From Streptomyces sp. SM1 (GTDB lineage Bacteria; Actinomycetota; Actinomycetes; Streptomycetales; Streptomycetaceae): a stretch of 44,329 nt of DNA. A program made the position numbers and the translations under genes. A model generated the notes under the pieces. The model was not told the DNA's origin, searched no databases, and saw only the letters and a program-made list of their open reading frames with translations. The DNA lies in the NCBI RefSeq assembly GCF_002910825.1, contig NZ_NEUB01000802.1, positions 1 through 44,329 of the forward strand. Reading direction: 5' to 3'. Below, in pieces: positions 15,573-24,009 of this stretch. The stretch's first letter is position 1, and each line of letters starts with the position of its first letter.

Positions 15573-16577
15573 TCATGGGTGCGGCCCGGCGCGCGGCCTA
15601 CGGGTACGGGCGTAGGAGAGGGACTCGGCGCGCGCTCGAAGGAGCAGCGCCTCACCCGGGTCTGGCCCAACGGCCCCTTCATGCACTGACGCCCACGGCT
15701 CGCGGGCCACGTACGGGCCCATCGCCTCGAACACCTCGGCGGCTTCCAGATACTGGTGGCCGGCCCACAACGCGTAGGCAAGAAGGCTCAGGTCAGCCAC
15801 TGAGCGCTGCTTGCCGTGCGTCTTGTGGAACCAGTCGTGGAAGGCGGTCAGCGTGTAGCCGAGCGTCGACTCCTGCGCCCACTGCCGCCGCCACAGCGGG
15901 TCGGCGCGCGATCGCCGTCGCTGCTCGATCTGCGCATACGCGGGGAGAAGCGGCAGAGACGATCCGACAGGCCGCTGAGAGGCGACGGACCGACCGAAGT
16001 CGACAACCGCGGCCAGGGAGGCACCCGGCGGGCCATCCAGGGAGAGCATGAACTGCAGCACCCGGTGGTACGCCTCCCGGTTGCACGGATCACGCCGGTT
16101 GACCTCGTACAACAGCCCCCACGGACCGCTGGGCAGCATCGGCTCGCCGGGATTCACGCGGTGTTCCTGGCGCAGCTGCCGGGTATCGATCTGCGCCAGA
16201 GCCAGGAGGCACACCCACGGCACGGGATCATGCGGCGCGCGACGAGCCGCCAGCAGCGCATCACGCCGAGCCCGAACCTCCAACTCCAGCGTCTGTGGAT
16301 GCTGTTGCCTGTGCGCGCGCAGCGCCCGCTCGACGGCAACGCGGGCACCCATCAACTGCGCGTCGTAGCTGCCGGGCTCTTCGTCGAGCCACACGCCCAC
16401 CACGTCCGACCGGGCGGCTGCCACCGCCAGCAGCTGGGTGCGTGACGTTCGCAGGGCCCAATGCGTGGCCGTGGCCAGCAGCAGTTGTCGTGCCGTTCTC
16501 CAGCGGCCGGCCTGCAACTCGACCAAGGCCACGCCCAGGTCGTCGTCGTGCCCGGCGGGGTGGTACACGAGGCGCAT
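15573..16577 (-). CDS. Hypothetical helical-repeat protein
   Basis: This encodes a 334-aa soluble protein, starting at ATG 16577 with a GGGGGA Shine-Dalgarno. It is almost wholly alpha-helical, with repeated A/L/W-containing helices (QAGRWRTARQLLLATATHWA, then LSLLAYALWAGHQYLEAAEVFEAM) that look like TPR-type units. Two large blocks in the middle (VPWVCLLALAQI and EAYHRVLQFMLSL) resemble proteins described in Streptomyces as conserved hypothetical. No catalytic motif was found. It lies 76 bp upstream of the permease on the same strand and might be cotranscribed with it. The function is unknown. Confidence 0.75.
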   Translation of the reverse strand: MRLVYHPAGHDDDLGVALVELQAGRWRTARQLLLATATHWALRTSRTQLLAVAAARSDVVGVWLDEEPGSYDAQLMGARVAVERALRAHRQQHPQTLELEVRARRDALLAARRAPHDPVPWVCLLALAQIDTRQLRQEHRVNPGEPMLPSGPWGLLYEVNRRDPCNREAYHRVLQFMLSLDGPPGASLAAVVDFGRSVASQRPVGSSLPLLPAYAQIEQRRRSRADPLWRRQWAQESTLGYTLTAFHDWFHKTHGKQRSVADLSLLAYALWAGHQYLEAAEVFEAMGPYVAREPWASVHEGAVGPDPGEALLLRARAESLSYARTRRPRAGPHP

Positions 16578-16796
16578 CAGAGTCCCCCGCCGTGAACGGG
16601 ACGGTGGCGGAACGCGAGTTCGAGGCCGCCCGTCCGGCGTGTTCGAACGGTGCGAGGTGGTGTCGTGCGCTCGGGGTTGAAGGTCAATGTCATCGGGGGC
16701 CTCAGGCGAGTTGGGGGGGGTGGGGCCGCGAAGTTGGTGGGTGCACCGCCGTCGGGAGGCGAGGCGGTGGCCGACTCGGGCACCGAGTCGAGCGGC
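16578..16796. other. Intergenic region, no gene seen
   Basis: There are 219 bp between the helical-repeat gene and the small membrane protein, both on the minus strand. It includes a G-run (GTTGGGGGGGGTGG near 16709-16722). I see no convincing start/RBS combination. It should hold the promoter for the 16577 gene and perhaps a terminator for the gene ending at 16797. Confidence 0.4.
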
Positions 16797-16991
16797 CTAG
16801 AAACGAACCTGGCCGATCATGTCCGCGATGCTGGTCATGAACCGGTTGATGCTCGGGGCCATCGACGTGCTCGACAGGAAGAACCCGAAGAGCACGCAGA
16901 CGATCGCGGGTCCGGGTTTCACGGACTTGCTGCGGATCAGAACGACCACGACGATGCCGAGCAACAGCACGAACGAGATGCTCAGAGCCAT
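16797..16991 (-). CDS. Small two-helix membrane protein
   Basis: This encodes about 64 aa from ATG 16991. The frame is open upstream to 17156 but that part is Arg/Pro-rich and overlaps the next gene. Helix 1 is LSISFVLLLGIVVVVLI, followed by a basic RSKSVKPG loop and helix 2 (AIVCVLFGFFL), then STSMAPSINRFMTSIADMIG, an amphipathic tail. Small proteins of this layout occur in Streptomyces plasmid and integrative-element regions; the exact role is unknown. The Shine-Dalgarno (GGAGG) is about 12 nt from the ATG, so a nearby alternative start is possible. Confidence 0.65.
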   Translation of the reverse strand: MALSISFVLLLGIVVVVLIRSKSVKPGPAIVCVLFGFFLSSTSMAPSINRFMTSIADMIGQVRF

Positions 16992-17086
16992 CAGGAGGCC
17001 GTTTCCTCCGCAGATCCCCGTCGCTCCCTGCGAGCCTGGCTCAGCGCGCGGCGCAGAGCATCGGCCCGGGTCAACAATCGCGGGGC

Positions 17087-17431
17087 TTAGGGGAAGACGT
17101 GCCAGTGCATCCCCGGAGGTGTCGTGCTCTCGGCGGACGGCACGACGACGTGGCACTTCTGCCCCAACGCAACGGTCCCCGGCTCCTCCCAGCGGGCCGC
17201 GGTGCCCACCGGAACCAGGAAGTACAGCCGGGGCTCCGGACCCTCGTGGTCCAGGATCACAGGGCCTACTGGTTCGTCACCCTCGCCGAGGATCTCGATC
17301 GCGCGCTGGCCCACGGCCTCCACGGCGCGTACGGCATCCCACCACTCGCCGACCGAGCACAGCTCCGGCTCCTCGCCGATGGGCATCCAGCGCGGCGGAA
17401 CCGCGCGAGCTGCGGGATTGTCGTCGGACAT
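17087..17431 (-). CDS. Hypothetical protein of 114 aa
   Basis: This encodes a 114-aa soluble, acidic protein starting at ATG 17431. It is mixed alpha/beta with a C-terminal beta-rich half (RLYFLVPVG, CHVVVPSAE) and ends in GMHWHVFP. I recognise no family; similar short proteins are common beside XRE regulators in Streptomyces. A hairpin that contains its Shine-Dalgarno (17441-17464) and a 15-bp palindrome 62 bp upstream (17493-17507) indicate regulated expression. The XRE gene just upstream on the same strand (17541-18779) is the obvious candidate regulator. Confidence 0.7.
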   Translation of the reverse strand: MSDDNPAARAVPPRWMPIGEEPELCSVGEWWDAVRAVEAVGQRAIEILGEGDEPVGPVILDHEGPEPRLYFLVPVGTAARWEEPGTVALGQKCHVVVPSAESTTPPGMHWHVFP

Positions 17432-17440
17432 GGAAAAGGC

Positions 17441-17464
17441 CTCCTCACCACTGGGTGTGAGGAG
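17441..17464 (-). promoter_or_regulatory. Hairpin containing the RBS of the 17431 gene
   Basis: CTCCTCAC at 17441-17448 and GTGAGGAG at 17457-17464 form a perfect 8-bp stem with an 8-nt loop. On the minus-strand transcript the arm nearest the start codon carries GTGAGGAG, the Shine-Dalgarno for ATG 17431, about 9 nt upstream. Folding would hide the ribosome site, so translation could be controlled by structure opening. Confidence 0.5.
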
Positions 17465-17492
17465 ACCATTCCATTCAGCAAGCTATTGTGCG

Positions 17493-17507
17493 CGGACAGA
17501 CTGTCCG
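17493..17507. promoter_or_regulatory. 15-bp palindromic operator candidate, copy 1
   Basis: CGGACAGACTGTCCG, nearly perfectly symmetric. It is 62 bp upstream of the ATG of the minus-strand gene 17087-17431. Three near-identical copies occur at 19031, 22681 and 36500, all in non-coding DNA next to regulator genes. Confidence 0.65.
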
Positions 17508-17540
17508 TGGGGTTCGCTCACCAAAGCCCTTGACACAAGC

Positions 17541-18779
17541 TCAGGTTGTGCTAAGTCCCGTCCAACTGCCGAACGCAGACAGCTCGTTGGAAGGATGGGC
17601 GTCCATCCTGAGCAGCGCCGCAGTCGTCTCGCGGACGGACGGGTGGAACCGCGTGTGGTTCGGCGCGACCTTCCGCGCGCGCTTGAGATCCACGAAGGCA
17701 CCGGGCCGATCGCCCACAGCGAGCTTCGCGGAGGCCACGTCGATGAAGTGGTGGCTCGACCGTTCGCCGACGGTCGTACTGGGCGGCGCCCATTCGCCGC
17801 CGGAAACCGGAGACCATTCGGTGAGGCGGGCGAGAGCCTGCTCGGTGTCACCCATGTCGATCATCGCGTGCACCTCGTGGATGCGGATGTTCGTCGGGCC
17901 GAACGACATCTCGTAGGCCAGGGAGTCGCGGTTGCCTGCCATGCCCGCGACCTGCTCCGCCTCCCGGAGGTAGTCGTCGGCGCGATCGGAGTTGTTCTCA
18001 CGGGCTTCGAGAACGGCCAGCTTCAGCAACAGCGCGCCGTCGACGGCAAGCGCGTCCTGCGTGAAGGAGCGTTCCGGCTGGAACCGTTCCAGCTCGGTCC
18101 GCAGCGCGAGGAGCTTGCGACGTGCCGGCGAGTACGCGCCCTGGCGGAGCATCGCTCCCGCGACGAGGTAACCGGCCGTGAACTGCATCAGGGGGTCGCC
18201 GGAGCGGTCGGCCGCCCAACGGACGCGTTCCAACGCCGTGTTCGACAGGTCGTGGTGACCCATCTTGTGGGCCAGAGAGTTCACGGCACGATAGGCGCGC
18301 GCCAGGTGCCAGAACGCCTTGCTCTGGTCGCCGTTGCCGCCGCCAAGGGCTACGTGCGTCAACTCGGTGATGATCGGCGGCAGCAGGGGGCCCATCGGCG
18401 CGTAGCGGGCGTCACGGCGCAGGGCCGCCACCTGGTCGACTTCCGAGGCGAGCACGGGAAGCGCACGGGGTGCGATCTCCAAGTCGTCGGGGCTGTCGTA
18501 GCAGAGCAGGAGGCGGCGAAGTTCAGGGATGACGGCGTGGACGCCGTCTTCGGCTTCCGGCTCACCGTAGTAAGGCTGGCCGGTCAGGACCTCGGGGCCG
18601 AAGCGCAGCGCCTTCGCGAGTGCCAGCACCAGCGACGGTGAAGCCTTCCGTGCGCCGGACTCCAACTTCTGCACGTAGCTCGGGGAGACTGCGACCTTCT
18701 GTGCCAGTTGAGCAGCAGACAGCTTCCGTGTCCTGCGTGCTGTACGGAGACGATCTCCCAGCGTCAGGTTTTCACTCAT
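17541..18779 (-). CDS. XRE-family regulator with helical-repeat sensor domain
   Basis: This encodes 412 aa from ATG 18779 (MSENLTLG); the frame is open further upstream but the HTH alignment and AAGGGA site favour this start. Residues about 8-60 are a Cro/C1-type HTH (LRTARRTRKLSAAQLAQKVA, then SPSYVQKLESGARKASPSLV). The remainder is a TPR-like helical solenoid (for example FWHLARAYRAVNSLAHKMG and PGAFVDLKRARKVAP). This HTH-plus-repeat layout is frequent in Streptomyces and often pairs with RsbW-like ATPases or small proteins. The palindrome at 19031-19045 lies about 250 bp upstream of its start, suggesting autoregulation. A ligand, if any, is unknown. Confidence 0.87.
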   Translation of the reverse strand: MSENLTLGDRLRTARRTRKLSAAQLAQKVAVSPSYVQKLESGARKASPSLVLALAKALRFGPEVLTGQPYYGEPEAEDGVHAVIPELRRLLLCYDSPDDLEIAPRALPVLASEVDQVAALRRDARYAPMGPLLPPIITELTHVALGGGNGDQSKAFWHLARAYRAVNSLAHKMGHHDLSNTALERVRWAADRSGDPLMQFTAGYLVAGAMLRQGAYSPARRKLLALRTELERFQPERSFTQDALAVDGALLLKLAVLEARENNSDRADDYLREAEQVAGMAGNRDSLAYEMSFGPTNIRIHEVHAMIDMGDTEQALARLTEWSPVSGGEWAPPSTTVGERSSHHFIDVASAKLAVGDRPGAFVDLKRARKVAPNHTRFHPSVRETTAALLRMDAHPSNELSAFGSWTGLSTT

Positions 18780-19194
18780 CGGTGGATCTGTCCCTTCGCG
18801 ATGGAGCACTCGCCTCAGGGTACGGAAAACACCCCAACTCGCGCCCCTGGTCACCAAGTGTTAACGGAGCTGGCAGCGGGGCGCCCATGGGGTGAAGCCC
18901 TTTGGTATCGCGCCCGAGACCTCCAGCACAATTTGAGGAACTTACATAAACGCGGGCAAGGGGGAGGAAAATGGTCCAGATTTGAGTGCCATTGCGACTC
19001 GGTCGTCAAGGGCTGGGGAACAATTGCTTACGGACAGATTGTCCGCGCCTCTCTTCGACTGCTGCGATCAACAGGCCGTATCCCGTTACGGACAGTGGTC
19101 ACGCATTTCGCGCGACGGGACTACCTGAGCGTGTTTGCTCATTCTCACGTGAAGTACGGCACCCGTGCTATCTCGTGCAAGGGAGGAGGCGAGA
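18780..19194. other. Long regulatory region with lower GC and operator copy 2
   Basis: These 415 bp lie upstream of the XRE gene and of a possible short plus-strand gene. Parts are distinctly AT-richer than the surroundings (for example AATTTGAGGAACTTACATAAA near 18931-18951). It contains the palindrome at 19031-19045 and a half-site CGGACAGTGGTC near 19089. I see no further gene. Confidence 0.5.
19031..19045. promoter_or_regulatory. 15-bp palindromic operator candidate, copy 2
   Basis: CGGACAGATTGTCCG. It is 252 bp upstream of the XRE start at 18779 and 150 bp upstream of the possible plus-strand start at 19195. It is the same palindrome as copies at 17493, 22681 and 36500. Confidence 0.65.
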
Positions 19195-19458
19195 GTGGCT
19201 GAGACTGGATGCCGGTACGCCACGCGTCTCCACAGCAGCCGACTCCGCACCGAGCGCTACCTCGGCGAATCCGCGCGCGTGCTCGTCGCCGTCCACGATC
19301 ACGACCTTGTCGTCACACGAGGGCGTCACTCCGGAGGGCCGAAAGTGAGTAGTGGCACGTCATACAGTTCAGGGTTTCGAGGCCGGGTCATGGACGGTGA
19401 GATCACTTCAACGACGAAGAGCTCGCTGAGGAACTGGACCTTGGCGCTCAGGAGGTGA
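19195..19458 (+). CDS. Possible small protein of 87 aa
   Basis: A GTG at 19195 is preceded by a strong Shine-Dalgarno (GGGAGGAG about 6 nt upstream). The frame encodes 87 residues beginning VAETGCRYATRLHSSRL, with a short hydrophobic stretch ARVLVAVHDHDLVV. Its 3' part overlaps the PPC-domain gene on the opposite strand by more than 130 bp, which lowers confidence; the true protein might be shorter or absent. No family was recognised. The palindrome 150 bp upstream could regulate it. Confidence 0.35.
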   Translation: MAETGCRYATRLHSSRLRTERYLGESARVLVAVHDHDLVVTRGRHSGGPKVSSGTSYSSGFRGRVMDGEITSTTKSSLRNWTLALRR

Positions 19459-19793
19459 CTGGTACGGCCGTCGGCCGACTGTGCCTTCAGCCCGGCGGAG
19501 ACGTGGATGTGCGGCAGGATGCCTCCCGTCTCGGGATCGTGGGCGATTGTCCCAGCACCGAAGGCTTCGACGTTGGTGACATACGTCTTGGCCCAGACCG
19601 GGGCGTCCGGGTCTTCGAGCTTCTCGCAGGCGCCAACGATCTCGGCTTCGGCGAACGCACCGATGAACGAGGGAATGTAGCCCTGCCGCACTCCTTGGTC
19701 ACGGCAGAACGCGGAGAGCGCGTCGAAGAAGTCCTCGCCGTGGTCGAAGGTGACGCCGAACGTCCGGCCGGTGGTCAGTTCATGGGCACGCAT
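19326..19793 (-). CDS. PPC/DUF296-domain protein
   Basis: This encodes a 155-aa protein starting at ATG 19793 (GAGAGGA 5 nt upstream). It matches the plants-and-prokaryotes-conserved (PPC, DUF296) domain: GRTFGVTFDHGEDFFDALSA at the start, the GYIPSFIGAFAEAEI strand-turn, and the signature ILPHIHVSAGL with paired histidines near residue 95, then LFVVEVISP. In plants the domain joins AT-hooks; bacterial stand-alone versions form trimers of uncertain role. It lies 33 bp upstream of nothing on its 5' side and shares direction with the asparaginase gene behind it, so the two may be cotranscribed. Confidence 0.85.
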   Translation of the reverse strand: MRAHELTTGRTFGVTFDHGEDFFDALSAFCRDQGVRQGYIPSFIGAFAEAEIVGACEKLEDPDAPVWAKTYVTNVEAFGAGTIAHDPETGGILPHIHVSAGLKAQSADGRTSHLLSAKVQFLSELFVVEVISPSMTRPRNPELYDVPLLTFGPPE

Positions 19794-19826
19794 GCGGGTC
19801 CTCTCGGGCGTGGCTGACGTGCGGAA

Positions 19827-20825
19827 TCAGCGCGCGAAAACGGCGAACTGCTCAGCGATGCTCTCGCGGGCCACGTCCTGGGCGAGCAACGCCTGGAGCA
19901 GGAGGCGGGCCTGGTACGGGCCGAGGTCGCCGGCCGGGATGAGCCCCCGGCTGATCAGGTCCTTCTCCGACCCGGGGAATCCGTATGTTCCGGTCAGGAC
20001 CGGGCCGTTGCCGATGCGCGAGGCGAGGACCACGGGAATGCGTACGGCGAGCCGTTCGAGGCTCTCGACGAGTCGCTGAGGGACGTGTCCCACGCCGAAG
20101 GCGGCGACGACGAGCCCGTCGCACTGGCCGGACCAGGCTTCGAGCAGCGTGCCGTCGTCGCCGAGGCTGACCGTGTAAAGGCCCACGCGTGTGTCACGGA
20201 CGGCCGGTGCCAGGGGAACGAGTCGTTCGGGCAGCGGGGAGGCCAGCCGTACCCGGTCCTCCGTGATCCGGCCGATGGGTCCGGCGCCGGGTGACGCGAA
20301 GGCGGCAGGGCTGGTGGTGTGGGCCTTGCGGACATGCCGTGCCGCGTGGATCTCGTCATTTAGGACGACCAGCACCCCGGCTCCACGCAGTTGCGGGTCG
20401 GCTGCCGCGACGACGGCCGCGTACAGGTTGGCCGGTCCGTCAGGGCCGGCCATGGTGGGGTTGCGCATGGCACCGGTAACGATGACCGGCTGGTTGTGAC
20501 CGTGGCGGAGGCCGAGGAAGAACGCCGTCTCCTCAATGGTGTCGGTGCCCTGTGTGATCACGATCCCGTCGACGTCGCCGCCGTCGAGGACCTTGTCGAT
20601 CTCGGTGCCGAGCTCCGTGAGGTCGTCGAAGGTGAGCGAGGCACCGGGCACCCGGCGGAAGTCGTGCACGCGCAGGTCGATGCCGTGGCCATCCAGGCCG
20701 GGGACAGCCGCCAGAAGGTCATGGGCGGAGAGAGCCGGCACGACTCCTCCGGTCGCCGGGTCGGTGGTCATGGCGATGGTGCCGCCGAGAGAGTAGACAG
20801 CCACCGTTCGTGTCACGCCTGCCAT
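19827..20825 (-). CDS. L-asparaginase family enzyme
   Basis: This encodes 332 aa starting at ATG 20825. The two asparaginase signatures are present: GGTIAM near residue 14 with the nucleophilic Thr, and ITQGTDTIEETAFFL near residue 90 with the second Thr/Asp pair. VTGAMRN and the C-terminal GTYGFPGSEKDL also fit. There is no signal peptide, so it acts in the cytoplasm, hydrolysing L-asparagine to aspartate and ammonia (some members prefer glutamine or other amides). It ends 33 bp before the PPC-domain gene on the same strand. The link to neighbours is unclear. Confidence 0.92.
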   Translation of the reverse strand: MAGVTRTVAVYSLGGTIAMTTDPATGGVVPALSAHDLLAAVPGLDGHGIDLRVHDFRRVPGASLTFDDLTELGTEIDKVLDGGDVDGIVITQGTDTIEETAFFLGLRHGHNQPVIVTGAMRNPTMAGPDGPANLYAAVVAAADPQLRGAGVLVVLNDEIHAARHVRKAHTTSPAAFASPGAGPIGRITEDRVRLASPLPERLVPLAPAVRDTRVGLYTVSLGDDGTLLEAWSGQCDGLVVAAFGVGHVPQRLVESLERLAVRIPVVLASRIGNGPVLTGTYGFPGSEKDLISRGLIPAGDLGPYQARLLLQALLAQDVARESIAEQFAVFAR

Positions 20826-20888
20826 CGCCCCAACTTCCGATCTACGCAGCCTGGTTGGATCTCGTCCTCGGAGATCTTTCCGTGCAGG

Positions 20889-22433
20889 CTATCGGGTCGC
20901 TCCCACAGGGGCACCGGCCTCGGACCGCAACTCAGCCGCCACGTACGCGCAGGCCCGGTCCAAGGCATCAAGGCTGAGATGGCGGCTTCGTGGCCGGGCA
21001 AGGCCGGTGGTTCCCACAGCGGCAAGCTGTCCACAGCGGTGCGTCAACCACGCTCGGTCAAGGCCGAGATAGTCCGAAGTCGCCGCCAAGCGCTCCCCGG
21101 AGGTCGATCCCATGGTGACGCTATGTGCTCGCGCGTGGCCCGTGATGCCCGCGAAGGCCCGCAGGGATCGCGCCCCGGAAGTCAGAGCGGTCTGGGGCGC
21201 GGATTCAGCGCGTACCCAGGTCGCTATGGCGGCCCGGTGACCAGGAACAAGCGCGAAGCCCTCCGTCTGCTGCAGGTCCGCCTCGTCGGTCACCCAGGTC
21301 GTGATGCCGTACGACTCCATCAGCGCGATCGCGAGGAACAGCAACACGCGCTCGTACATGGGCGAGGCGGCGACCTCTTGGTGGGGAACGCAGAAGGCTC
21401 GTCCAACGCCGTCGTGTGCTCGCGCGGGAGCCATCAACTCGAGGTAGCGGTGCTTGTGCTCGAAGAGCAGCCAGGTCGCGGCTTCCTCCCCTCGCTGTTC
21501 GCGGGTCCAGAAGACCGGATCGCCGGCCAGCTGGTCGCGCTGGTCGAGGATGAACCGGGCGCATGCCCGCGAGCCGACGAGCATCTGGGAGCCGTCGGTA
21601 AGCCCGTCGAGAGTGACCGACTGACGGCCAACTCCTGACAAGTCCTGTGATGCAAGGTCCAGCTCTCCGTAAAGCGCCGCGTCGTCGCCAAGGATGGCGG
21701 AGTCGAACCCTGCCGCAGCCCAGAGGATCCCCAAGGTGAAGTCGTCGAACTCGTAGGCCATGGGAATGGCGAAAGGCATTCCGGCTTCGTCACGGACGCC
21801 CCCGCGCGCGTCCGTGACGAAGTACCGCTGTGTCCCGTCTCCGCTGTGGCGCACGACGAGCAGGGCCCTGAGCGGCATCCGACTCCATGCCTCGGCCTCC
21901 CCGCTCGACGCGAGAAGCAGAGCGCCGCCCTGTAAGGAGGCGACTGGCCCTGTCAGCGTGGGAAGCGCCGTAGGCGGCAGGTTCCGCCCGGCGGGCAGAA
22001 GGAGCTGCCCGTGTCCATCAGGAAGCGTCAGGTGGTTGCCCGAGCTGTCCGCCATCGACGACGGCCGGTCGACGTCGGGTAACGGTCCCATGAGGCCGTC
22101 AGGCACTCCAAGGGCCTCGCTCCACTGTGCGAGCTGGCGACGGTCGCGGATCTTCTTCCGGCCTCGCTCCAGCCGGCTCACTTCGGCTTGGTCGATGTTG
22201 ACGAGCCGGGCGACCGCTGCCTGTGAGAGGCCGGTGTGTTGCCGGAAGAGCCGCACGACCACACCGAGATCCCAGGCACGGATCGCCGCCACGACTGCGG
22301 GTTCCACCCAGAACTCACGTCCGACTCGGGGTGCTGCACCACCCCCCTGGCAGGGCCCACACCGCGGTCCTACGTTGAATCGGCTGAGCGTCGCACGGCA
22401 CACCGAACAGTGCCGTTCCACCCCGCGAGCCAT
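20889..22433 (-). CDS. XRE-family regulator with N-terminal zinc knuckle
   Basis: This encodes 514 aa from ATG 22433. Residues 9-28 contain two CxxC pairs (C9, C12, C25, C28), a small zinc knuckle. Residues about 57-105 are a Cro/C1 HTH (LFRQHTGLSQAAVARLVNID, then QAEVSRLERGRKKI). The long remainder, which mentions GALLLASSGEAEAW and a Trp-rich region, is probably a sensor domain. Proteins of this layout are common Streptomyces regulators of unknown signal. The palindrome at 22681-22695 is 248 bp upstream, almost the same distance as for the XRE gene at 18779. The gene is divergent from the four-gene set starting at 22904. Confidence 0.85.
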   Translation of the reverse strand: MARGVERHCSVCRATLSRFNVGPRCGPCQGGGAAPRVGREFWVEPAVVAAIRAWDLGVVVRLFRQHTGLSQAAVARLVNIDQAEVSRLERGRKKIRDRRQLAQWSEALGVPDGLMGPLPDVDRPSSMADSSGNHLTLPDGHGQLLLPAGRNLPPTALPTLTGPVASLQGGALLLASSGEAEAWSRMPLRALLVVRHSGDGTQRYFVTDARGGVRDEAGMPFAIPMAYEFDDFTLGILWAAAGFDSAILGDDAALYGELDLASQDLSGVGRQSVTLDGLTDGSQMLVGSRACARFILDQRDQLAGDPVFWTREQRGEEAATWLLFEHKHRYLELMAPARAHDGVGRAFCVPHQEVAASPMYERVLLFLAIALMESYGITTWVTDEADLQQTEGFALVPGHRAAIATWVRAESAPQTALTSGARSLRAFAGITGHARAHSVTMGSTSGERLAATSDYLGLDRAWLTHRCGQLAAVGTTGLARPRSRHLSLDALDRACAYVAAELRSEAGAPVGATR

Positions 22434-22903
22434 CCCGGTCTCACCCCTAGGTGATCAGGCGTATCCCCCAGCTGCCGAACTTTTCACAGGACTACTTTGC
22501 CGCGCCGGCCGATCACCCAAACACGGCGGCGGAAGCTCGGTAGCAAGGTGGCCGGTCCCTTGAAAGCCCTTCTTCGGGTTCCTGAACCGACCCCTCAACT
22601 GCACTACGAATCCGCACAGTTGGTTCGCCGCCCCTAGCACAACATGCTGATCCGTCAACTCTCCTCGCTCCGGAAACCTGCGGACAACCTGTCCGCTCAC
22701 GATGTGTGCGAACTGGAAGGGTCTTCACCACGAGATGCCGGTCATCCGAGCGCCCAGACCAGATCGGTCGGCGCAGCCGCGCGGGGCCCGCCAAGTCTCC
22801 GCGATCAACTGCACGGCGGGTGCCAACCGGCCTTGGGAGTCAGTCCCGAGGGATTCCCGGCACACGTTCCAAGACCACTTCCGCCAGACGAGAGGAGTTC
22901 AGC
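22434..22903. other. Divergent intergenic region with operator copy 3
   Basis: These 470 bp separate the XRE gene (minus) from the four-gene cassette (plus). Apart from the palindrome at 22681-22695, it holds no gene I can support. The plus-strand frame is open upstream of 22904 but the strong AGAGGAG site immediately before GTG 22904 favours the later start. Confidence 0.5.
22681..22695. promoter_or_regulatory. 15-bp palindromic operator candidate, copy 3
   Basis: CGGACAACCTGTCCG. It lies between the divergent XRE gene (start 22433) and the cassette starting at 22904, so one bound regulator could control both directions. It matches the copies at 17493, 19031 and 36500 in its outer half-sites. 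Confidence 0.6.
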
Positions 22904-23320
22904 GTGACCGCTGTCCAGACCCCCGAGAGGACCGAGCTGGGCAAGTTCTTCCAGGTTTCGGTCCGGCAGTTCGACGCCGGCCAGGTCGCGCCCGAGATGT
23001 TCTCGGCCGCCATCGACGCCGAGTGGCACCAGCTCCTGGGCAAGCCCGAGTACGCGGAGTTCTGCGCGCAGAGCGCCGGCCGGCTGATCAACCACGTGGA
23101 GAACACCGGCTACGGCCGGATCTCCTGGGTCGACGCCTACGTGGAGATGTTCGGCCCGCTGCCCGAGGTGTGGTTCACCGGCGCGGACGGGGTGCTCGAC
23201 GAGCGGGCCATGGCGCGCTACCGCGAGACCGGCGAGGTGTGGGCGGAGTGGGACTGCAGCCCCATCCCGGGCGACGGCGGCGACGTCGCACCGAAGATCT
23301 CGGCACTCGCGGCCGGATGA
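22904..23320 (+). CDS. Hypothetical protein of 138 aa, first gene of overlapping cassette
   Basis: This starts with GTG 22904 (AGAGGAG 8 nt upstream). The protein is mostly helical (FFQVSVRQFDAGQVAPEMFS, then WHQLLGKPEYAEFCAQSAGR) with a more extended C-terminus containing WDCSPIPGDGGDVAPK. There is no signal peptide or membrane helix. I recognise no family. Its stop overlaps the next gene as ATGA. Because it precedes a kinase-like protein and an acetyltransferase in one overlapping set, it could be a substrate or scaffold, with the Cys-containing tail a conceivable modification site; that is speculation. Confidence 0.75.
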   Translation: MTAVQTPERTELGKFFQVSVRQFDAGQVAPEMFSAAIDAEWHQLLGKPEYAEFCAQSAGRLINHVENTGYGRISWVDAYVEMFGPLPEVWFTGADGVLDERAMARYRETGEVWAEWDCSPIPGDGGDVAPKISALAAG

Positions 23321-24009
23321 CGACCGGCCCTCTGACCGGAGCGTCCTGGTCCCGTGCCAGGGCGCTCCGCCTGGTCGAGGCACGTACCACGGCTCCGCGG
23401 ACCGTGGACATCACGGGCTACCTCGACCGTGTGTCCGCGCACTGCCCCTACCTCGTGCCTTCCCTTCGACACGGTCTGACGGCCTGGACGGTGTACGAGA
23501 TCGCAAGCAGCGATCCCGAGTCCGTGGAAGCTGGTCTGTTCCATGCGGGAGTGCAGGCCGCGGAGTGGGTTCGTCCACTCGCGACTCGCCCGAGAGGCGC
23601 TCTCGTTTGTGAGAACGTCGTCATCCTGGGGGACATCCAAGGAGTCGAACACCGTGAGTTGATGGCGTGGCCGCACTGGGCGCTGAAGAACCTGTACGGC
23701 CCTGTCGGTGTCATGTTCGGGAAGTTCCAGGGAGGCGAGCAGCGGCTCGACAGAGCAAGCCGCCCGATCCCGCCTCCCCCGTGTTCGTTCCTCCCTGTTC
23801 GCCCCGCCGTGAGAGCCCGCGACCCGCAGTTTCTGAAGGACACCCCTGATCTCGCGGATGCTCTCTCGGTCGCGGTAGACGATGGGAGCGATGTCCTCGA
23901 GCGAATCCCACACGATTGGCAGGCGGTAAAGGCATGGTCGCGTTCCCTCCCTGTCCACCCGAAGCCCTCGCAGCCGCGGAAGCCGCCTGCGGCGGCACTG
24001 TCGACCTGA
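23317..24009 (+). CDS. Hypothetical protein, possibly DUF6875-like
   Basis: This encodes 230 aa from ATG 23317 (ATGA overlap). It has an early Cys-Pro-Tyr motif (HCPYLVPSLR), a central NVVILGDIQG strand, then YGPVGVMFGKFQGGE, a Pro-rich IPPPPCSFLPVRPAV segment and DPQFLKDTPDLADAL. The order MFGKF, Pro-rich strand, Arg, DxxFL resembles from memory the DUF6875 family; I hold this at low confidence. No catalytic role is known to me. Its last 75 bp overlap the kinase-like gene, longer than the other overlaps here, so the kinase start may lie further downstream. Confidence 0.7.
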   Translation: MTTGPLTGASWSRARALRLVEARTTAPRTVDITGYLDRVSAHCPYLVPSLRHGLTAWTVYEIASSDPESVEAGLFHAGVQAAEWVRPLATRPRGALVCENVVILGDIQGVEHRELMAWPHWALKNLYGPVGVMFGKFQGGEQRLDRASRPIPPPPCSFLPVRPAVRARDPQFLKDTPDLADALSVAVDDGSDVLERIPHDWQAVKAWSRSLPVHPKPSQPRKPPAAALST

